64,000 nucleotides of DNA from NCBI GenBank assembly GCA_025024175.1, contig QCXZ01000086.1:25882245-25946244 (forward strand). The letters are read 5' to 3'. This DNA is from Rhyzopertha dominica (lineage: Eukaryota; Arthropoda; Insecta; Coleoptera; Bostrichidae). Shown in pieces: positions 1 through 12,760 of the stretch. The stretch's first letter is position 1, and each line of letters starts with the position of its first letter. The position numbers and the translations under genes are program-made. Below the pieces are notes generated by a model that saw only the letters and a list, made by a program, of their open reading frames with translations, was not told the origin of the DNA and did no database searches.

Positions 1-1220
1 ACCGAAAACGGAGCGCCTATATTTGGTGATTGGTGTGATCCAATCGTTAGCGTTTTGTAAATAAACCTATATCGCATCAATCTAATTATGGCTGGGTACT
101 AACCATTAAAGCTTCTTACTCAATTGCCTATTACGCAATTAGTTAATTAGTTACATAATTAAACAACTAGGCCCATGTGAATGGAATAATGTCAATTTCT
201 TACAAAAAAATGTTGCAGATAAAATTTTGTCAAAGTGACGTTAATGAAAAACAAAAAATAGCAACTGTTCCATGTTCTTTCTGAAAAATGGTACATTTAA
301 CAGAGGCAGAAAAAATTTAGAATTTAATAATAGTTGGATACGGCGATCGCAAAAGAACGCAAATCTAAGCACGTAACCTTTTTAACGAACACCATCCTAA
401 GCCAGTCGGTAACATGAAGAACTGTTAAAAGATTTAAGGTAGAGGTGGTGTAAAGGATGTTCCAAAAGCTGGGTCGCAGGAACTAGCAAAAGATGATGAA
501 GCAAAGCCGTCTTGCTAAGCGATGACAATTACGATATCGCGTTATGAATTTTTGAAAACTTATGATGGACCGTGTAAATAACAATCTAAACTTCCTAAAC
601 AAAAACTTTCAGTATTGGTCCAGCGACAATCTTCATTGGACGACAAAAAAATAAATGTTTGGACAGAAATCTATAATAGAACAACTTATAAGAGATGAAA
701 AGCGTTGATTTTTCGGAAGTGAATAAAGAAAGTACTTAATGATAATTTTTACGACAGACTAGGCCATTGTATCGCTGTAAATAAGGAATATTTTGATCAT
801 TTGTTGTCCGAGTTAAATTAGCGTAGGTGCTATTTATTGATGAAACATATTATTACGTAACTTATGTAAATTTGTCATGTTACTACGAGCAAAAGCGTCT
901 TCGGCAACGCTCTTGAAGTAAAATTTTTGTAATTTCTGCAACCCCATTGAAATTTGGCATGTCCATACGCACAAGAATGAGTTGATTTCAACTATAAACA
1001 GAAGAAACCAAAATTTACAAAAAAAATAGCTAGGAAACTTTTGTAAATCATTCCATACATATGGGCCACCATGCTTATGCGGAAACGGCGGGAAATCTGC
1101 AAGGAAAACAAAAGCCAGAGCCGCGTTTTGTAAATAGCTCTTCTCCGTTCTCATTTGCACTGGATCGATCTACATTGNGTCCGTTCAGTGTGCACTCTCA
1201 AACGGTGATTTGTGTTTCAG
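1..1220. other. Upstream/intronic DNA of M13 gene, no exon seen
   Basis: I could not find coding exons in this stretch. The next exon (1221) aligns with the middle of an M13 peptidase, so this stretch is probably intron and the N-terminal exons lie before the window. It does contain a decayed mariner-like transposase (see separate entry). A short ORF at 1061-1366 overlaps the first exon in another frame and has no family resemblance. The base at 1178 is an unresolved N. Confidence 0.5.
560..1010 (+). mobile_element. Mariner-like transposase fossil
   Basis: Plus-strand translation gives pieces of a Tc1/mariner-superfamily transposase broken by stops and frameshifts. At 598-636 the frame reads KNFQYWSSDNLHW, which resembles the YWS..NPHW block. 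At 651-677, one frame over, it reads INVWTEIYN, the usual INVWxGI block. At 709-738 it reads FFGSE-stop-RKYL, like the FFEGxLNGxKYL block. The blocks come in the correct order and spacing. At 959-1006 lies a segment resembling one at 63589-63636. No terminal inverted repeats were identified, so the ends are approximate. It cannot be active. Confidence 0.6.
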
Positions 1221-1402
1221 ATCGAACAGGTGTCCCCAGGATTCGGCGAGAAATATCTGCTGCAAACAGGAAAGTTTGCTGCCGAAATAAAGAATTACAA
1301 AAAATATATCACGCAAATGCTCGGGGCTTATTCGAATGTCACCGGTGCAGAAAACTTCGCCGATGATATTGTGAATTTCAGCACGGAAATAGCGAAAGTA
1401 AG

Positions 1403-1444
<42 letters not shown>

Positions 1445-4400
1445 AACGATACGTGATGCTTTTTGCGTTTCCGGCGCCTCGCAGCAAACATAAAAGGGAT
1501 CCAAACTTGCTGAAATATACTCCTACTCTTAGTTCATGTAACTGTGATCCCGACACTTATATCCTGATAAACTTTTTGTGGCATCGTATACAAGTCTTTA
1601 GTTAAATAAATTAATAAAATTCTTGTCCTCCGTTAACATGCAGAAAGAGCCCTAATAGTGGAAGTGTTACGGGAATTTCCTGGTGAGAGTTACCGGCTCT
1701 CGTCAGAAATGAAGAGATAGTGGACCATTATTTGCTATATATATAGGATCTTTACCTTTCTAGAAACCTGACAAATCCATTAGGGTGGTGTTCACAATTT
1801 TAACATTTATAATTTCAAAGTCGCGTGACAATTTATGCAGCAACAGCTTCTCATCATAATTACGTGAGTCTAATTGACTTATTTACGATGTAATAACTAA
1901 CGCCATGTAACTGCAAATAGATTCATTCCGGTCAGCATTTGCATTTCGTTTTTGTGGATAATGTCCAGGACCGTGACACACCACCGGTGTATAACGCATG
2001 CAAATAACAAGCGGGCACATAAATCACGCGCAGTCTGTATGTAAAAGTGGGCGGATGATCATATAGTAAATCAGGGTTATGTGTGTGTGTATATAGGTCA
2101 TGACCCCCAGCGAGGCCAGGCGAAGTTCTGGTCATCTATTTCACGAAGTCAATCTCATCGAGCTTGCTAATGGACCAGGAATCGATAATGTTTCGTGGAA
2201 GACGGTAAGGACACAACGGAATCCCAGGGCGAAAAACTAACGCGTCAAGTGGACGGGCGAAAGTGGCTCTGTTCCGGGACGCTGTTGATATACTGTTAGT
2301 GGCAGAACTGCCCGTCTACTTTTTACGCGAAGCTTGACCTCAGATTATAGTTGTGTACTTCAGATTTAACTTTTCTAGCGCAAGTTAAATCACCTTTCTC
2401 TGCTTAAACGAGCATTGTGAAGCACAGATAGTAAATTTACAATTTCCGAAATCACTGTTACTCCCAAAAGGATCATGAAACTAGAGATAATATAGATTAT
2501 CGTAGGAGTTTGGATCTCTGGAGTAATCCGCTAACTACACTTCTGAAGGATTTCCTCAACCAGTTCCTTAATACCAAGCTTTTCCTGTTTTTTAATAAAT
2601 ATTTCAGGATTGACAAAGTCAAACGCCTTGCGAAGATCTAGAAAGAGAACTCGTATATAACTCTTGGAGTTTAAATCTACGCTAAGGCTTCTATTAGCTT
2701 CGTTACTGCTGTTTGAACTCTATTTTTTCCAAGAAAACTGGATAAGTTAAGGTATTTGTGAAGTAGAGCAAATAGTATTTTTTCGATTATTTTCAAAAAT
2801 ACTTTACCGTTTGTATAAAACTTCTTGGGATAACACTGTATACATAGGGAAAAACTAATTCTGTAGGTTGCGTGAAATGTTTGCAAAGCTATTGTGCTGA
2901 CCTTTAGCACTACACCAGACGCCGAATGCTATTCCTTCATTCATAAAGCCCAGAGTACTTCGCTTTGATCGCCTAAACCGATATTACGTAGACGGGCGGT
3001 TCATGCCTTATGTAAGTAGAAATTTGTGACCGCATCCCGCATTCAGATCAACTGGACCAGATACATGAACATCGTATTCAATGACACGACTGTGACGTTG
3101 GATCCGAAAACCGACACGGCCATCCTTCTGGATCTGCCCTACTTGCAGCGGCTGTCCGCCCTCCTGCGGAACACAAATAAACTCATATTAGGTAAATCAC
3201 GTCGCTCAAACAAACGAGTCTGTCGATCCGTCACGTCCCGATCTCTTTCCAGAGAAATTCCTTTGGTGGAGCATATTCTCGACCGTGGCGCCCCTAACGC
3301 TGGCCAAATTCAGGTCGCTGGGCTTCGAGTTCTCGCAGCAGCTGTTGGGCCTGCAGGCGAGGACCCCCAGGTGGAAGGGGTGCACGGGGAACGTCAACGC
3401 CAACTTTGGCCTCGCCCTCAGCTACCTCTATGTACGCACGCACTTCGACAGAGGCCACAGGGACAAGGTATATTTATTAATATCTTGTTTCAAATTTAGG
3501 AGTCTCAAGGGGAAACGAACGGGTGCTATAGGTTAATTGTGCTTTGAAAAATTAAATCGAAACAGACGGATACCTGTTTCATCCGGAAGTTGTACAGTGG
3601 GTGTTTAGCGAATGTAGTTGGACAAAATGTAGGTAAAAAATATCTGAATGCTTTCAAAGGTGTACTGTTTATGAAACATTGAAATCAGTATATTGAATAG
3701 CTCGTATATAAAATAATAATATATAAAGTGCTAGTTTCCGACGAGGAATCATGGCAACCATCTTACTGCTAACAATTTTTACGAAAGATTATTTTAATGA
3801 TAAATTTTATTTATTTTAAAATTTTATAAATCTACATCACTTATATACCCCAGTGTAGATCATTGATATTGAAACCGGCGTCAGTGGAACAGGTCGCTGA
3901 GAGATTTAAGGAAACAATATTTTGGGAAAATCATTGTTTTAGGCACTGGTGATGCTGGAGGACATACGCAAGGCTTTTGAGGCGGCCGTGCATGAACTGG
4001 ACTGGATGGACACCGTCACCAGGGAGAAGACCTTGACGAAGCTGCACGCCATTAGGGCCTTTGTCGGTTACCCAGGTTGGATAATGAACGCAACAAGGCT
4101 GGACGCACACTACAAACAGGTAATAAGCGCTTGTTTTGTGTATCAGACCGAACGAGTCTGCATACGCCCGCACCTAGTAGTCAAACATGCGGGACAAACT
4201 GATCTAACTAGCGATTGGCAACGGATAAACCACTCGAAGTAATTATGTCTCTATTTGCTGTTTACTGATAGTGTACTAAATCGCAATTAACAGTTTAAGC
4301 GGTAACCAATAGCAAAGAATGTGTTTACGCAAGATGAAATGAAAAAGTTTCAGATTTATTAATTATTGTAAAGTGTCTTTGTTAATGTCACAGCGTTTGC

Positions 4401-7400
4401 TATTTATATTACACATTAAAACTGTAAAATCGTTACGAATGTCTTCCATCAAAAGCTCTTTAAACGTGGTCATGCCTTTATCGTATGAATTGCATGCAAA
4501 TTTAAACAGTTTGTATTAGATCTGAAAAGTGCCATTTTAATATAAATGTATATACCACAATTAAGTTTAAAAATGGAAAATATTTCGTTTATTATATAGT
4601 GGGTCACTTTATCTCATTATTATTAAATCTGATCGATCATAAAACAGCTTGTGACCTTAAAATCACCCCAGTGATACACATAAATAACTTAGCGTCTTTA
4701 AATTGAAACGCTGGATCAGCTGCCTGCAATTCCCTAAACGCTATTTTAAGAATTTACTATAAATAAGTAAATTGCATCGATCTGAGTCTGAAACCATCGG
4801 CGACAACCGGTCATGAATAATTTAGCTGTTTGAGCAGTACTTCGGGAATATGTAGGTTAGCCGTGCACCTAAGTGTGGTTTATGATTTGCAGCGCTCTAA
4901 TTATAAAATCAACACTTCTGACCCTCTTAGACGAAAGAAAGCAGTAAAATCTGTCACTTCGATATCTTTTATCGGCACTTCCTTTTTACTGGAAAACATA
5001 AAGCTCTGAGGAATTCTAACTGTTAGCGCCGGACCCATTATACACGTAGTTGTGAAACGAAACTATTTAAGTACATACCATCGAAACTTCAACCAATTCC
5101 AGAGTTTCAGCAATAATGACGATGCTCGTAAAGGATTCGCTACTAGTCGGTTTAATTTGCGAACAAATGAAAAGCGAAGATTTACCAAAAGGCCGCAAAT
5201 AATTTTGGTGTGAGAATAAAGAATCGGAATGGGATTCCTAATTAAATATGCTCCTCTCTAAGATCTACCTCGATTCAGTAAACATATGGTATGTAATGAC
5301 GCCTGCACAAAGCACAAGTGCTTTGGTAGTGTAACACAATTCTCAAGACTCCAGTTTAAAATTTCAGTAACATACAGAACAGGTTCGTAAAAAGCTAAAT
5401 TCTGCTTATTACGCTATAGGTAGACTAGAACAGATACTATCTCGCCAAGCTTTGATGAAAATATGTTACTCATTAGTTTATTGTCACATAGACTATTAGA
5501 CTGTTATATGACTTAAAGCCATTTAGGTTCTTGTAGGAACATATTTAAGAAACATGTAATTTTGACAGTATAGTCAAAAAGTTGTTAATAATAATGCCCC
5601 ATAAATCAAGTTTGAACCAAAAGTCGCCATCTTACTCATGTATGTTGATATATGTATAATAATCTTCCGGACCCTATGAAAAGTATTGCAGTGTTCAACA
5701 GTGTCAAAGGATTTCTAATTAATGATGCGTTCTACACAATCAGTGTATTNGTTGACTGTGTGTATGTCGTTTTTTAAAGTTTTACAAATAACCTTTATTT
5801 TGAATTGTNTGCGTTATTTTAACGATATTAGGTATAATCTAGGAATATTGAATCCTTTGCAGANCGAATTATTTAGAGTGAATGCTGCTACGAGAATGTG
5901 ATCCGCAGCAGATACCTGACATACCCGCAGCAGCCTACCAATTAAATGTTCTTAAACTAAATGCTTTGTGCAGGAATCGCTTTATACTGTGCAATGGACA
6001 ACAAGCGGTCAAAACAATTAAATTTTATTTCAAAGCGGAAGTCCGCTTTTGCAAATTGTTTCAGTATTCTAGCGTAAAGGGGATAATTATATCTTGACTG
6101 CAGCACGGTAGGGAGTCCTAATTCCGACATCCTTTGAGAAAAAGCGCGTTAAGCATTAGGCAGACTGTACATGTATAACTAAGCGCTTATCCCGAAGCGT
6201 GTCCTTTTCCAGGCCCACGTGATCGAGGGCAACCTCTTCGACACGTACCTGAATTTGACCAACGCCGCCGTCCGGAGGAATTTGCAGAATATCAGGAAGA
6301 AACCGGATCGTAACAGGTGAGGCCCGTAACGACGTTACCGACGCGGTGTTCCCATGGGGTTGGTTCCCTTTTTCAGGTGGGTGGCCTCAGCCACGACCGT
6401 GAACGCCTTCTACTCGGCCACGCTCAACTCAGTGAGTAAGTATGGCGTTTTTACGTGTCGAATAAAATATTCGAAATACACCCCGAATGTTTTTCCAGCC
6501 TTCCCAGCCGGCATCCTGAAACCGCCGTTTTACGGCAACGGCATCGAGTAAGTAAACACTAGGAAAAGAGCATTATTTGTCCTGGCTGATATGGGGTAAA
6601 ATGCCGAACGCATTGTCTTCGGATTTGGCGCCTTTTTATTTGTGTTTCAGGCGCACAACTGCTCTTCGGGGTATTACAGCCGTTTACGACGCGTTCGCTG
6701 AATTGGCGAGCCCGCTTACCTATCACCAATACTGGGTTATTTACAACCTACGCAGTGCAGATTTCATGCGTTCCCGTTATTTCGTGGAACAAATTTAATT
6801 GCAGCAAAAAAGTATTACTGTTGTTGTTGCATGGGGTGTTGAGAGTTCTTTAACTACCTTTTTTGCTAATAGGCCTGCCCTCTCGTTGCAGAAGCTTGTC
6901 TCTTGCTTGTCCATCGTTTTGTGCCACTACACTAAGCATCCCATATATAACTATAGCAATCATAATTTTAGAATAGACCTAGTGAACCATATTTTTAGTC
7001 CCCACATTTTTCCTACCAAGCATCTGCATGCCCATAAAGCTTTTATTGCTGTGTTGGTAACTTTTCCCAGGCAAGGCTTGAAGTCATTCTGGTACTTAGT
7101 ATTAGTAATTTTTCATAACAAAGTATTAGTTTAAAAAATCTACGATGCTTCCGCGAACGCAGTGGCATGTTAAAACAAGATTTTTCTGCTAATTTTCTAT
7201 TTGGACACTCATCCGTTGTCCGTGTACCTATTCGATCAAACGTTAAAAGCATGCAAAAGAGTTTATTGACTTTGATGAATCACCGGCTAATAGTGTGTGA
7301 CTGGCCATAATGAACTTCTGTTTGCATTAGGCTGAATAAAATCTGCCAGCAGGGCACATGTTACGCATTTATCGTCTCACACTGGATAGAGGGCAACCAT

Positions 7401-10400
7401 ACGATTCTCTTTATCTTGCCCACTTCAACATTACGTCAAATTGAACTTTGAATTTAAAGATTGATAAAAAAATGTTTCTGCATGACCTGAAAAGATGTTC
7501 AAAAGTAGCAGGCGTGTGATTATAACGGAGATTGATACCCACTTCGTTATTTTTCTGCTAATATTTGCTTTTTCAAGCACAAACAATACTTTATACCTTT
7601 ATTTGAACTGTTAAATGCAAATTTTTTTTCTAATAAGATCCCCCGTTATTCGTGTTTTCTATTGTAGATACTTAATTTAATTTAGTTTCATATCCCAGTC
7701 CGATTATTTACTTAACTTGTATGCAGGAATCCCTTTGTTTCACGTGTTTAGATATTTTAACTGAAAGTCCGCAGTCTCTTTCACGTTTCAGCAGAAGTCC
7801 CAGACAATCGCAGTAGTGACATTGTTAATAAAAGTTTTGTGTCCTGAAGGTTGCATTTCTTTGTCGGCGAGAACAGAAACGAATTAAACGCCTCTAAATA
7901 GAGGCAAATAAGCAATAGAGGGAGTGTCTTTTTATAATTGCTCGAGGTGCAGCGTGGCACACTACCAATTTATGAGGATGTACGTCAATATTTGCTGAAT
8001 GCAAACGACGCAGCGAACGGGCAGTTTTTGTTTAGTGTTTGTGCAGTCGTCGAGGCTATTATCCCGAAGCTTCGCTGATGTTTTACTTCATACAATGGTC
8101 CTAGCTACATAAACACACTAGATAGCTAGGATACAAATATTTGTGTAACCATAGAGTTCCTTATCTGCTCGATTGATTGATTATTTGTTGCTCTCTAGCA
8201 CACACACGCTCATACAACAAATACTAGTGTTACTGCCATGAAGCTACACAAGTCACTTGAGAGTGACCTTAAAATTTTAACGAAATGTGTACAATTGCAC
8301 CAGTACGCCCATGGACTCTTTAAAAGTAAACGCAATGTCGATTTCTCTATTAGGGGTGGCTTTTTAATTTCATTACCTTGCAATAACGAAGTCGCTTGCC
8401 GCATTTTTTTTCCAAAGGCGAGACGTGAGAGAGCGCGTGCCTCGAATTAATAAGCTGCATTAATTAATTTCACTTCTGTTATTAAAATTAGTCGCATCCT
8501 TTTAGCCTTTGAAGTAATTATAACTTCATCGGGATAGCATCTCCCATTCGGGGAATACGCGCTGTTTGCTTTCCGAAATGCTTTATCGGAACTTGGGGCA
8601 TACTTTTTTCGGCTTTTTTCTTGGCTCCCACTTTCGCTTTAGAGCATATTTAATCAGCAGAAGGGTTCACGCGATAAAGCTGGCGGCAGTTAAAATTATA
8701 TTATCGCGTTGGACTTTAAACCTAATCCTGATGTAAAACACGTGGTCCCTCTGGGTTGCATTATCACGCTCGCAATAATAGAACTGCATTCTCTTCCTCA
8801 GTGAAAGCTTCCACCGTTCTAGTGTTAATTTTTGGAAGGAGTTGTTCTTGAAACAGCGACGTTCCGGTTGAACAAATAAATTTTTCTGACACACCATCAA
8901 ACGCATATTGACATGATAAGAAGCATGGAAGTTTATCTTGTTAACTAGGCTTCTTCGAACAAATGTGGACCACATTGTTTCATTGAGGTAATTAAACTAA
9001 CTATCATAAATATTAGTACCATAAAACTTCTCATTCCTTTTCTGTTAAAGGTAATTATTATTTATATTATATAGTATATTCATGTATGTACCATCTGTGA
9101 AGCCAATATAAAAATATAGAATTAAAATAGCAAAATGTGGCCATTATCAGATATATAGTTTCCATCGTAACTTGCCTTTGTGGAAATATGCATTTTAATA
9201 AATGACGCGGGCTAGTTTATAACTGAAAATAATCCAAAAATATTACACAAACCATTAATCATACTCATCACTTGATAATAAAGTTATAAATATACTTTCT
9301 ATTGGATGCTGAAGTCAGGTACCACTTTAAGATACAATTTTTCTATTAAATAATTTTGAAAGAAAATTAAATAAGATCCACTCGCTTCATCTACACGTAA
9401 CGAACCAAAAAGACCATTAGACAGAAGGCACATATCCTGAGACAAATCTTTTACAAGTTTATTTATAAAAAGTTAAGCCAAAGGAGCAATAAGGAAAGAA
9501 CCTGTAGCTAATCCTGAAGTTTTTGATTACTAAAAGAAAATAAATTTTTATTTCAGACAAATTTAGTTAACACAATTAAGTTGTTTTTAGCTAAATCAGA
9601 ATTTTGAAAATAGATACTTCAATGCAATGAAGGAATCTAGAAATGGTTCTGTAGGCATATTACAGCCACTGATTTTATCAGTCAAATCGAAACTGTTTTT
9701 ATCAAATAGTACCTCACAGAAAACTAAATTTAACTAGTTTGCTAATTTGTGATAAGAACAGTTTACTTGTGAAACAACTTATGTAATGGGACAACCCCCT
9801 TTATGTATCTTAAGAAGACCACGAAGTCTCAGGGTTGTAGTTGTAGTTGTTGATTTTCTGTATTTAAAAAAGATCATATCTTTTGCACAATATTTTCGCC
9901 AAGGTACAACATAAAATTTGGGTCACGGCGAGGAAGTGCAGAGCATCCTTTTGTGAGTTTGACAAGCGTTTCCAGTTATTTTGTTTTTAATAAAGGCTCA
10001 CTCTAACGATCAGTTCGGCATTTGCCTTTTACCGGCTCACGCCATCTTTGATGGATTACATCGCAATGTGGATTTTTCCAGGGCCATTGACTACGGCTCC
10101 ATAGGTGCCATAATGGGACACGAAATCACTCACGGTTTTGACGACCAAGGTTAGTTCATGATTTGCACATCATTTGCTGCCCTGAAAGGGGCCTACGCTT
10201 ATTGATGTTTTCCAGGGCGGAGATACGACGAGAACGGCAACCTCAAGCAGTGGTGGTCCTTGGCGACGCTCGAACACTATCACAACAGGGTGCAGTGCAT
10301 CGTCGATCAGTATAGCAATTACTCAATGCCAGATCTAGGGCCGGCGTTCAATGTGAGTTGACACGTTGGCGAACTTTTCGACGCCCCCTAGAATTGTTAA

Positions 10401-12760
10401 ATTTCGTCCACGTTATAATTCAAGTTTTTAGGGTCATGTGACGAAAGGTATTAAAATAAATTACATACTAAATTTACTGATCACATTTCAAACATTTGCT
10501 TGCCTGCTTTTCTATGTATTTTTAACGTTATTTTATGCACCATTTTCCAATTAGGTCAATTTTGATTGCTTTTCGTATCAAACAACATAATGGTTGAATT
10601 CCTTAAATAATAAGGGCTTGAGTGACACAAAAAATGCATATTGTTCTATTAGGAAAAAATCTGATGACATACCTTCAACCTTCTCTGTTTCGACTCAAAA
10701 TAATTAACCGCGATGTATCACAAATTACTCAATCAAATCGGCAGAGTGTGTGACCACCTTCGCTCCTTAATAATTAATAAACCATTCCAGGTTCAAGGCT
10801 ATAACACACAGGGTGAGAACATAGCGGACAACGGTGGTCTTAGGGCGGCTTACGAGGCCTACAAAAACAGGCAAGCCATGTCGAGCACCATGCACCAGAG
10901 GCTTCCGGGGCTACCGGATGTAACCACCGATCAGCTGTTCTTCCTCGGATTCGCACAGGTCGGTGGAAAAAAGCGAGATAAGGAGAGGGACTATTTAGCG
11001 GTGGCACGGCATCCAGACTTACATTGGTTGGGATGCAGGCTTATCGGAATTTTCTCACACGAGCGAAAACATTCGCGCGCCGTAAAAATATCAATTTCCG
11101 CGGGTTAGTTTATCAAAAAGCTTTGTGACGGGGAAAATATTATTTATTCCTTTAAGTTGGGGCTCCCGAAACCTACGTGTGTAGCGCGGCCTTTGACATC
11201 AAAAACGACGTATTGATTTAATCAGTGTCACTCGCACCGTCAAATGCAGGCGAATCGAAGCCAAAATATTACATGTCTCAATCGCGTAAAAGGACTGTGA
11301 CACGCTTGAAAAAAATATCGACAAAGCAACGAGACAAATTGATCCTAAATTGCCTGTTCACTAGTACGTGATATTATGTAGCGCTATCGTACCGGTTAAC
11401 TGAAGAATGTTTAACGGAGACGGTAACTAAATGATTGGCTACCATCTAATAACTGTTCAGAAGAAAAATTTTGACCGCTTCAGTAAAAGAGAGTATTTGG
11501 GTATGTCATGGCATTGGTTTTTTGAAATTCTTCTTCTGCTTGCGGGAGGATGCTTCATTTCACGCTTGCAGGGCTATCGTTATGAAATCGGCTATACATT
11601 TTCNGTGTGTAAGCCCTTTATTGTTTATATTTGCCAATAAAGCGTCATACACATTGATATCAGATTTTCCTGTGAACCAGAAACGTCCGTAGGTACTGCT
11701 CTAGACTGGCATTAAATTACAAGGTTAGATCTAACTACTTCGTCATACAACACCCTGAATTTCTACTTAGAGCACTGAGTAACGAAAAGAAGAGATCTTT
11801 ATTATATATATTTTAAGAAGTAGTGCTTCTAAATCATGGTGGTTATAAGATAAACTTTGTATTGGCCAAAGATCCCAGCAATAAGAAAAATAAGTAGAAT
11901 GCATAGAGAGGACTCTACAGGTGACTTGTGATGGATAGCCCATAATTAAATACGTTTGGTAATCAAGTGCATGAAACTGATCTATTTTTCTGGAAACCAT
12001 GTTGCTCAGCAATAGCCATGGGCGAAAAATGCCTGAAAATAACATCTGATAACAAGTATTGAAACAATTAAAAAAATGCATATGCTAGGTATGGATCTGT
12101 AGTTTTGAATGTTACATTTATAGCTAAATTAAACACAGGACAAATCTTGGAAACTTTCCAAGCAGCATGAATTAAATTAAAGATATAAAGATGTTGGCAA
12201 AGTAGTCGGCAAAAGCATTCACAGTGTCATTTGATTTTGATAGCTGCACGTAATAGTTCGAAACGTATGTTTATGATCGAAAATTGGAGCTAGAAATACT
12301 CAAGATACAGCGGCAGCCATCATTTGCATGAAATAATTTCCAAAACATAAATGGTATATAGATCCTTTCTCTTCTTTCTCTCCTTAGGTATCTGCGGTCC
12401 ATCCTAAGAACATGACGTAATTATAATAAGATCCCTTTACGTTACGATCCTGTAAATAAGATATGATACGCATCCATCACTGTATGTAATGCGCTCTTTC
12501 CTTCTGAAACCCTATCCGTTGTTTTCAATTTCTCCCGATAATAGTGGCAGCTCGTATTAACGCAACTTGTTTAACTCGATTAGATCTGGTGTGGGAATTC
12601 GACGCTGGGAGCGCTAAAGAGCAAGTTGGTGGACGGCGTGCACAGCCCCAACAGGATACGTGTGCTGGGAACGCTGTCCAATTCCAAGGAATTCGCCAAG
12701 GCCTGGGGCTGCCATGTGGGCTCCCCGATGAACCCCGTGGAGAAGTGCATACTGTGGTAG
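1221..12760 (+). CDS. M13 (neprilysin-family) zinc metallopeptidase, 5'-partial
   Basis: Zinc endopeptidases of this family cleave small peptides, usually as type II membrane or secreted ectoenzymes. Exons: 1221-1397, 2097-2204, 3047-3191, 3253-3467, 3943-4119, 6213-6316, 6377-6435, 6499-6547, 10082-10149, 10216-10352, 10791-10958, 12584-12760. They total 1584 bases, giving 527 residues and a stop, with all phases closing. The catalytic machinery is intact. The substrate-binding NAFY motif and TFPAGIL come together after splicing 6377-6435 to 6499-6547. The zinc-binding HEITH lies at 10119-10133, the third ligand in GENIADNGG at 10815, and the C-terminal CxxW box is CILW. Family members have about 700-780 residues, so roughly 200 N-terminal residues (cytoplasmic tail, membrane anchor, first lobe) are upstream of the window. 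Which neprilysin paralogue this is cannot be decided from the sequence alone. Several introns carry mobile-element debris. Seen: motifs and frames. Known: family function. Inferred: membrane location. Confidence 0.93.
1405..1440. repeat. (CA)18 microsatellite at a splice donor
   Basis: An uninterrupted run of 18 CA units begins seven bases into the intron that follows the first visible M13 exon (donor GT at 1398). A further GT-rich tract, about 2080-2090, lies just before the next acceptor at 2096, so the two ends of this 699-base intron carry complementary CA and GT tracts. Confidence 0.97.
2534..2910 (-). mobile_element. LINE reverse-transcriptase fossil (Jockey-like)
   Basis: On the minus strand, 2677-2910 translates to an open segment containing KVFLKIIEKIL, then NRVQTAVTKLIEAL. 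This is the pattern of the Jockey-type finger block that precedes the catalytic palm. In another frame, 2544-2652 reads FLDLRKAFDFVNPEIF, the conserved FLDLxKAFDxVNHxIL palm block of non-LTR retrotransposons. A frame break separates the two parts. It lies antisense within an M13 intron. 5' truncation and the missing catalytic YxDD make it a dead fragment. Confidence 0.8.
6860..7095 (-). mobile_element. LINE ORF2 C-terminal fossil (Jockey/R1-like)
   Basis: Minus-strand translation with frameshifts gives KALWACRCLVGKMWGLK and, just after, a segment like the block VHWxYTxIxRPIxTYGxLVWW. These sit in the conserved stretch downstream of the reverse-transcriptase palm in Jockey/R1-clade LINEs. It is antisense within the 3534-base M13 intron 6548-10081. 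Exact ends are unknown. The rest of that intron, including 7250-10000, shows nothing recognisable to me. Confidence 0.65.
10566..10650. repeat. Dispersed repeat copy A
   Basis: An approximately 85-base AT-rich segment resembles 43734-43817 in the dynein gene, roughly three quarters identical by eye. Shared words include ACATAATGGTT and TATTGTTCTATT in the same order and spacing. It lies in an M13 intron. I do not recognise the family; it is presumably a decayed short interspersed or mobile element. Confidence 0.6.

Noticed and set aside
8667..8975. 102-residue minus-strand ORF in an M13 intron
   Set aside because: The translation is rich in basic and aromatic residues from AT-rich DNA and shows no family motif I can name. 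It could be decayed element sequence, but I cannot support that.
11767..12081. 104-residue minus-strand ORF in the last M13 intron
   Set aside because: There are no motifs, and the plus-strand M13 intron explains the position. Treated as chance.
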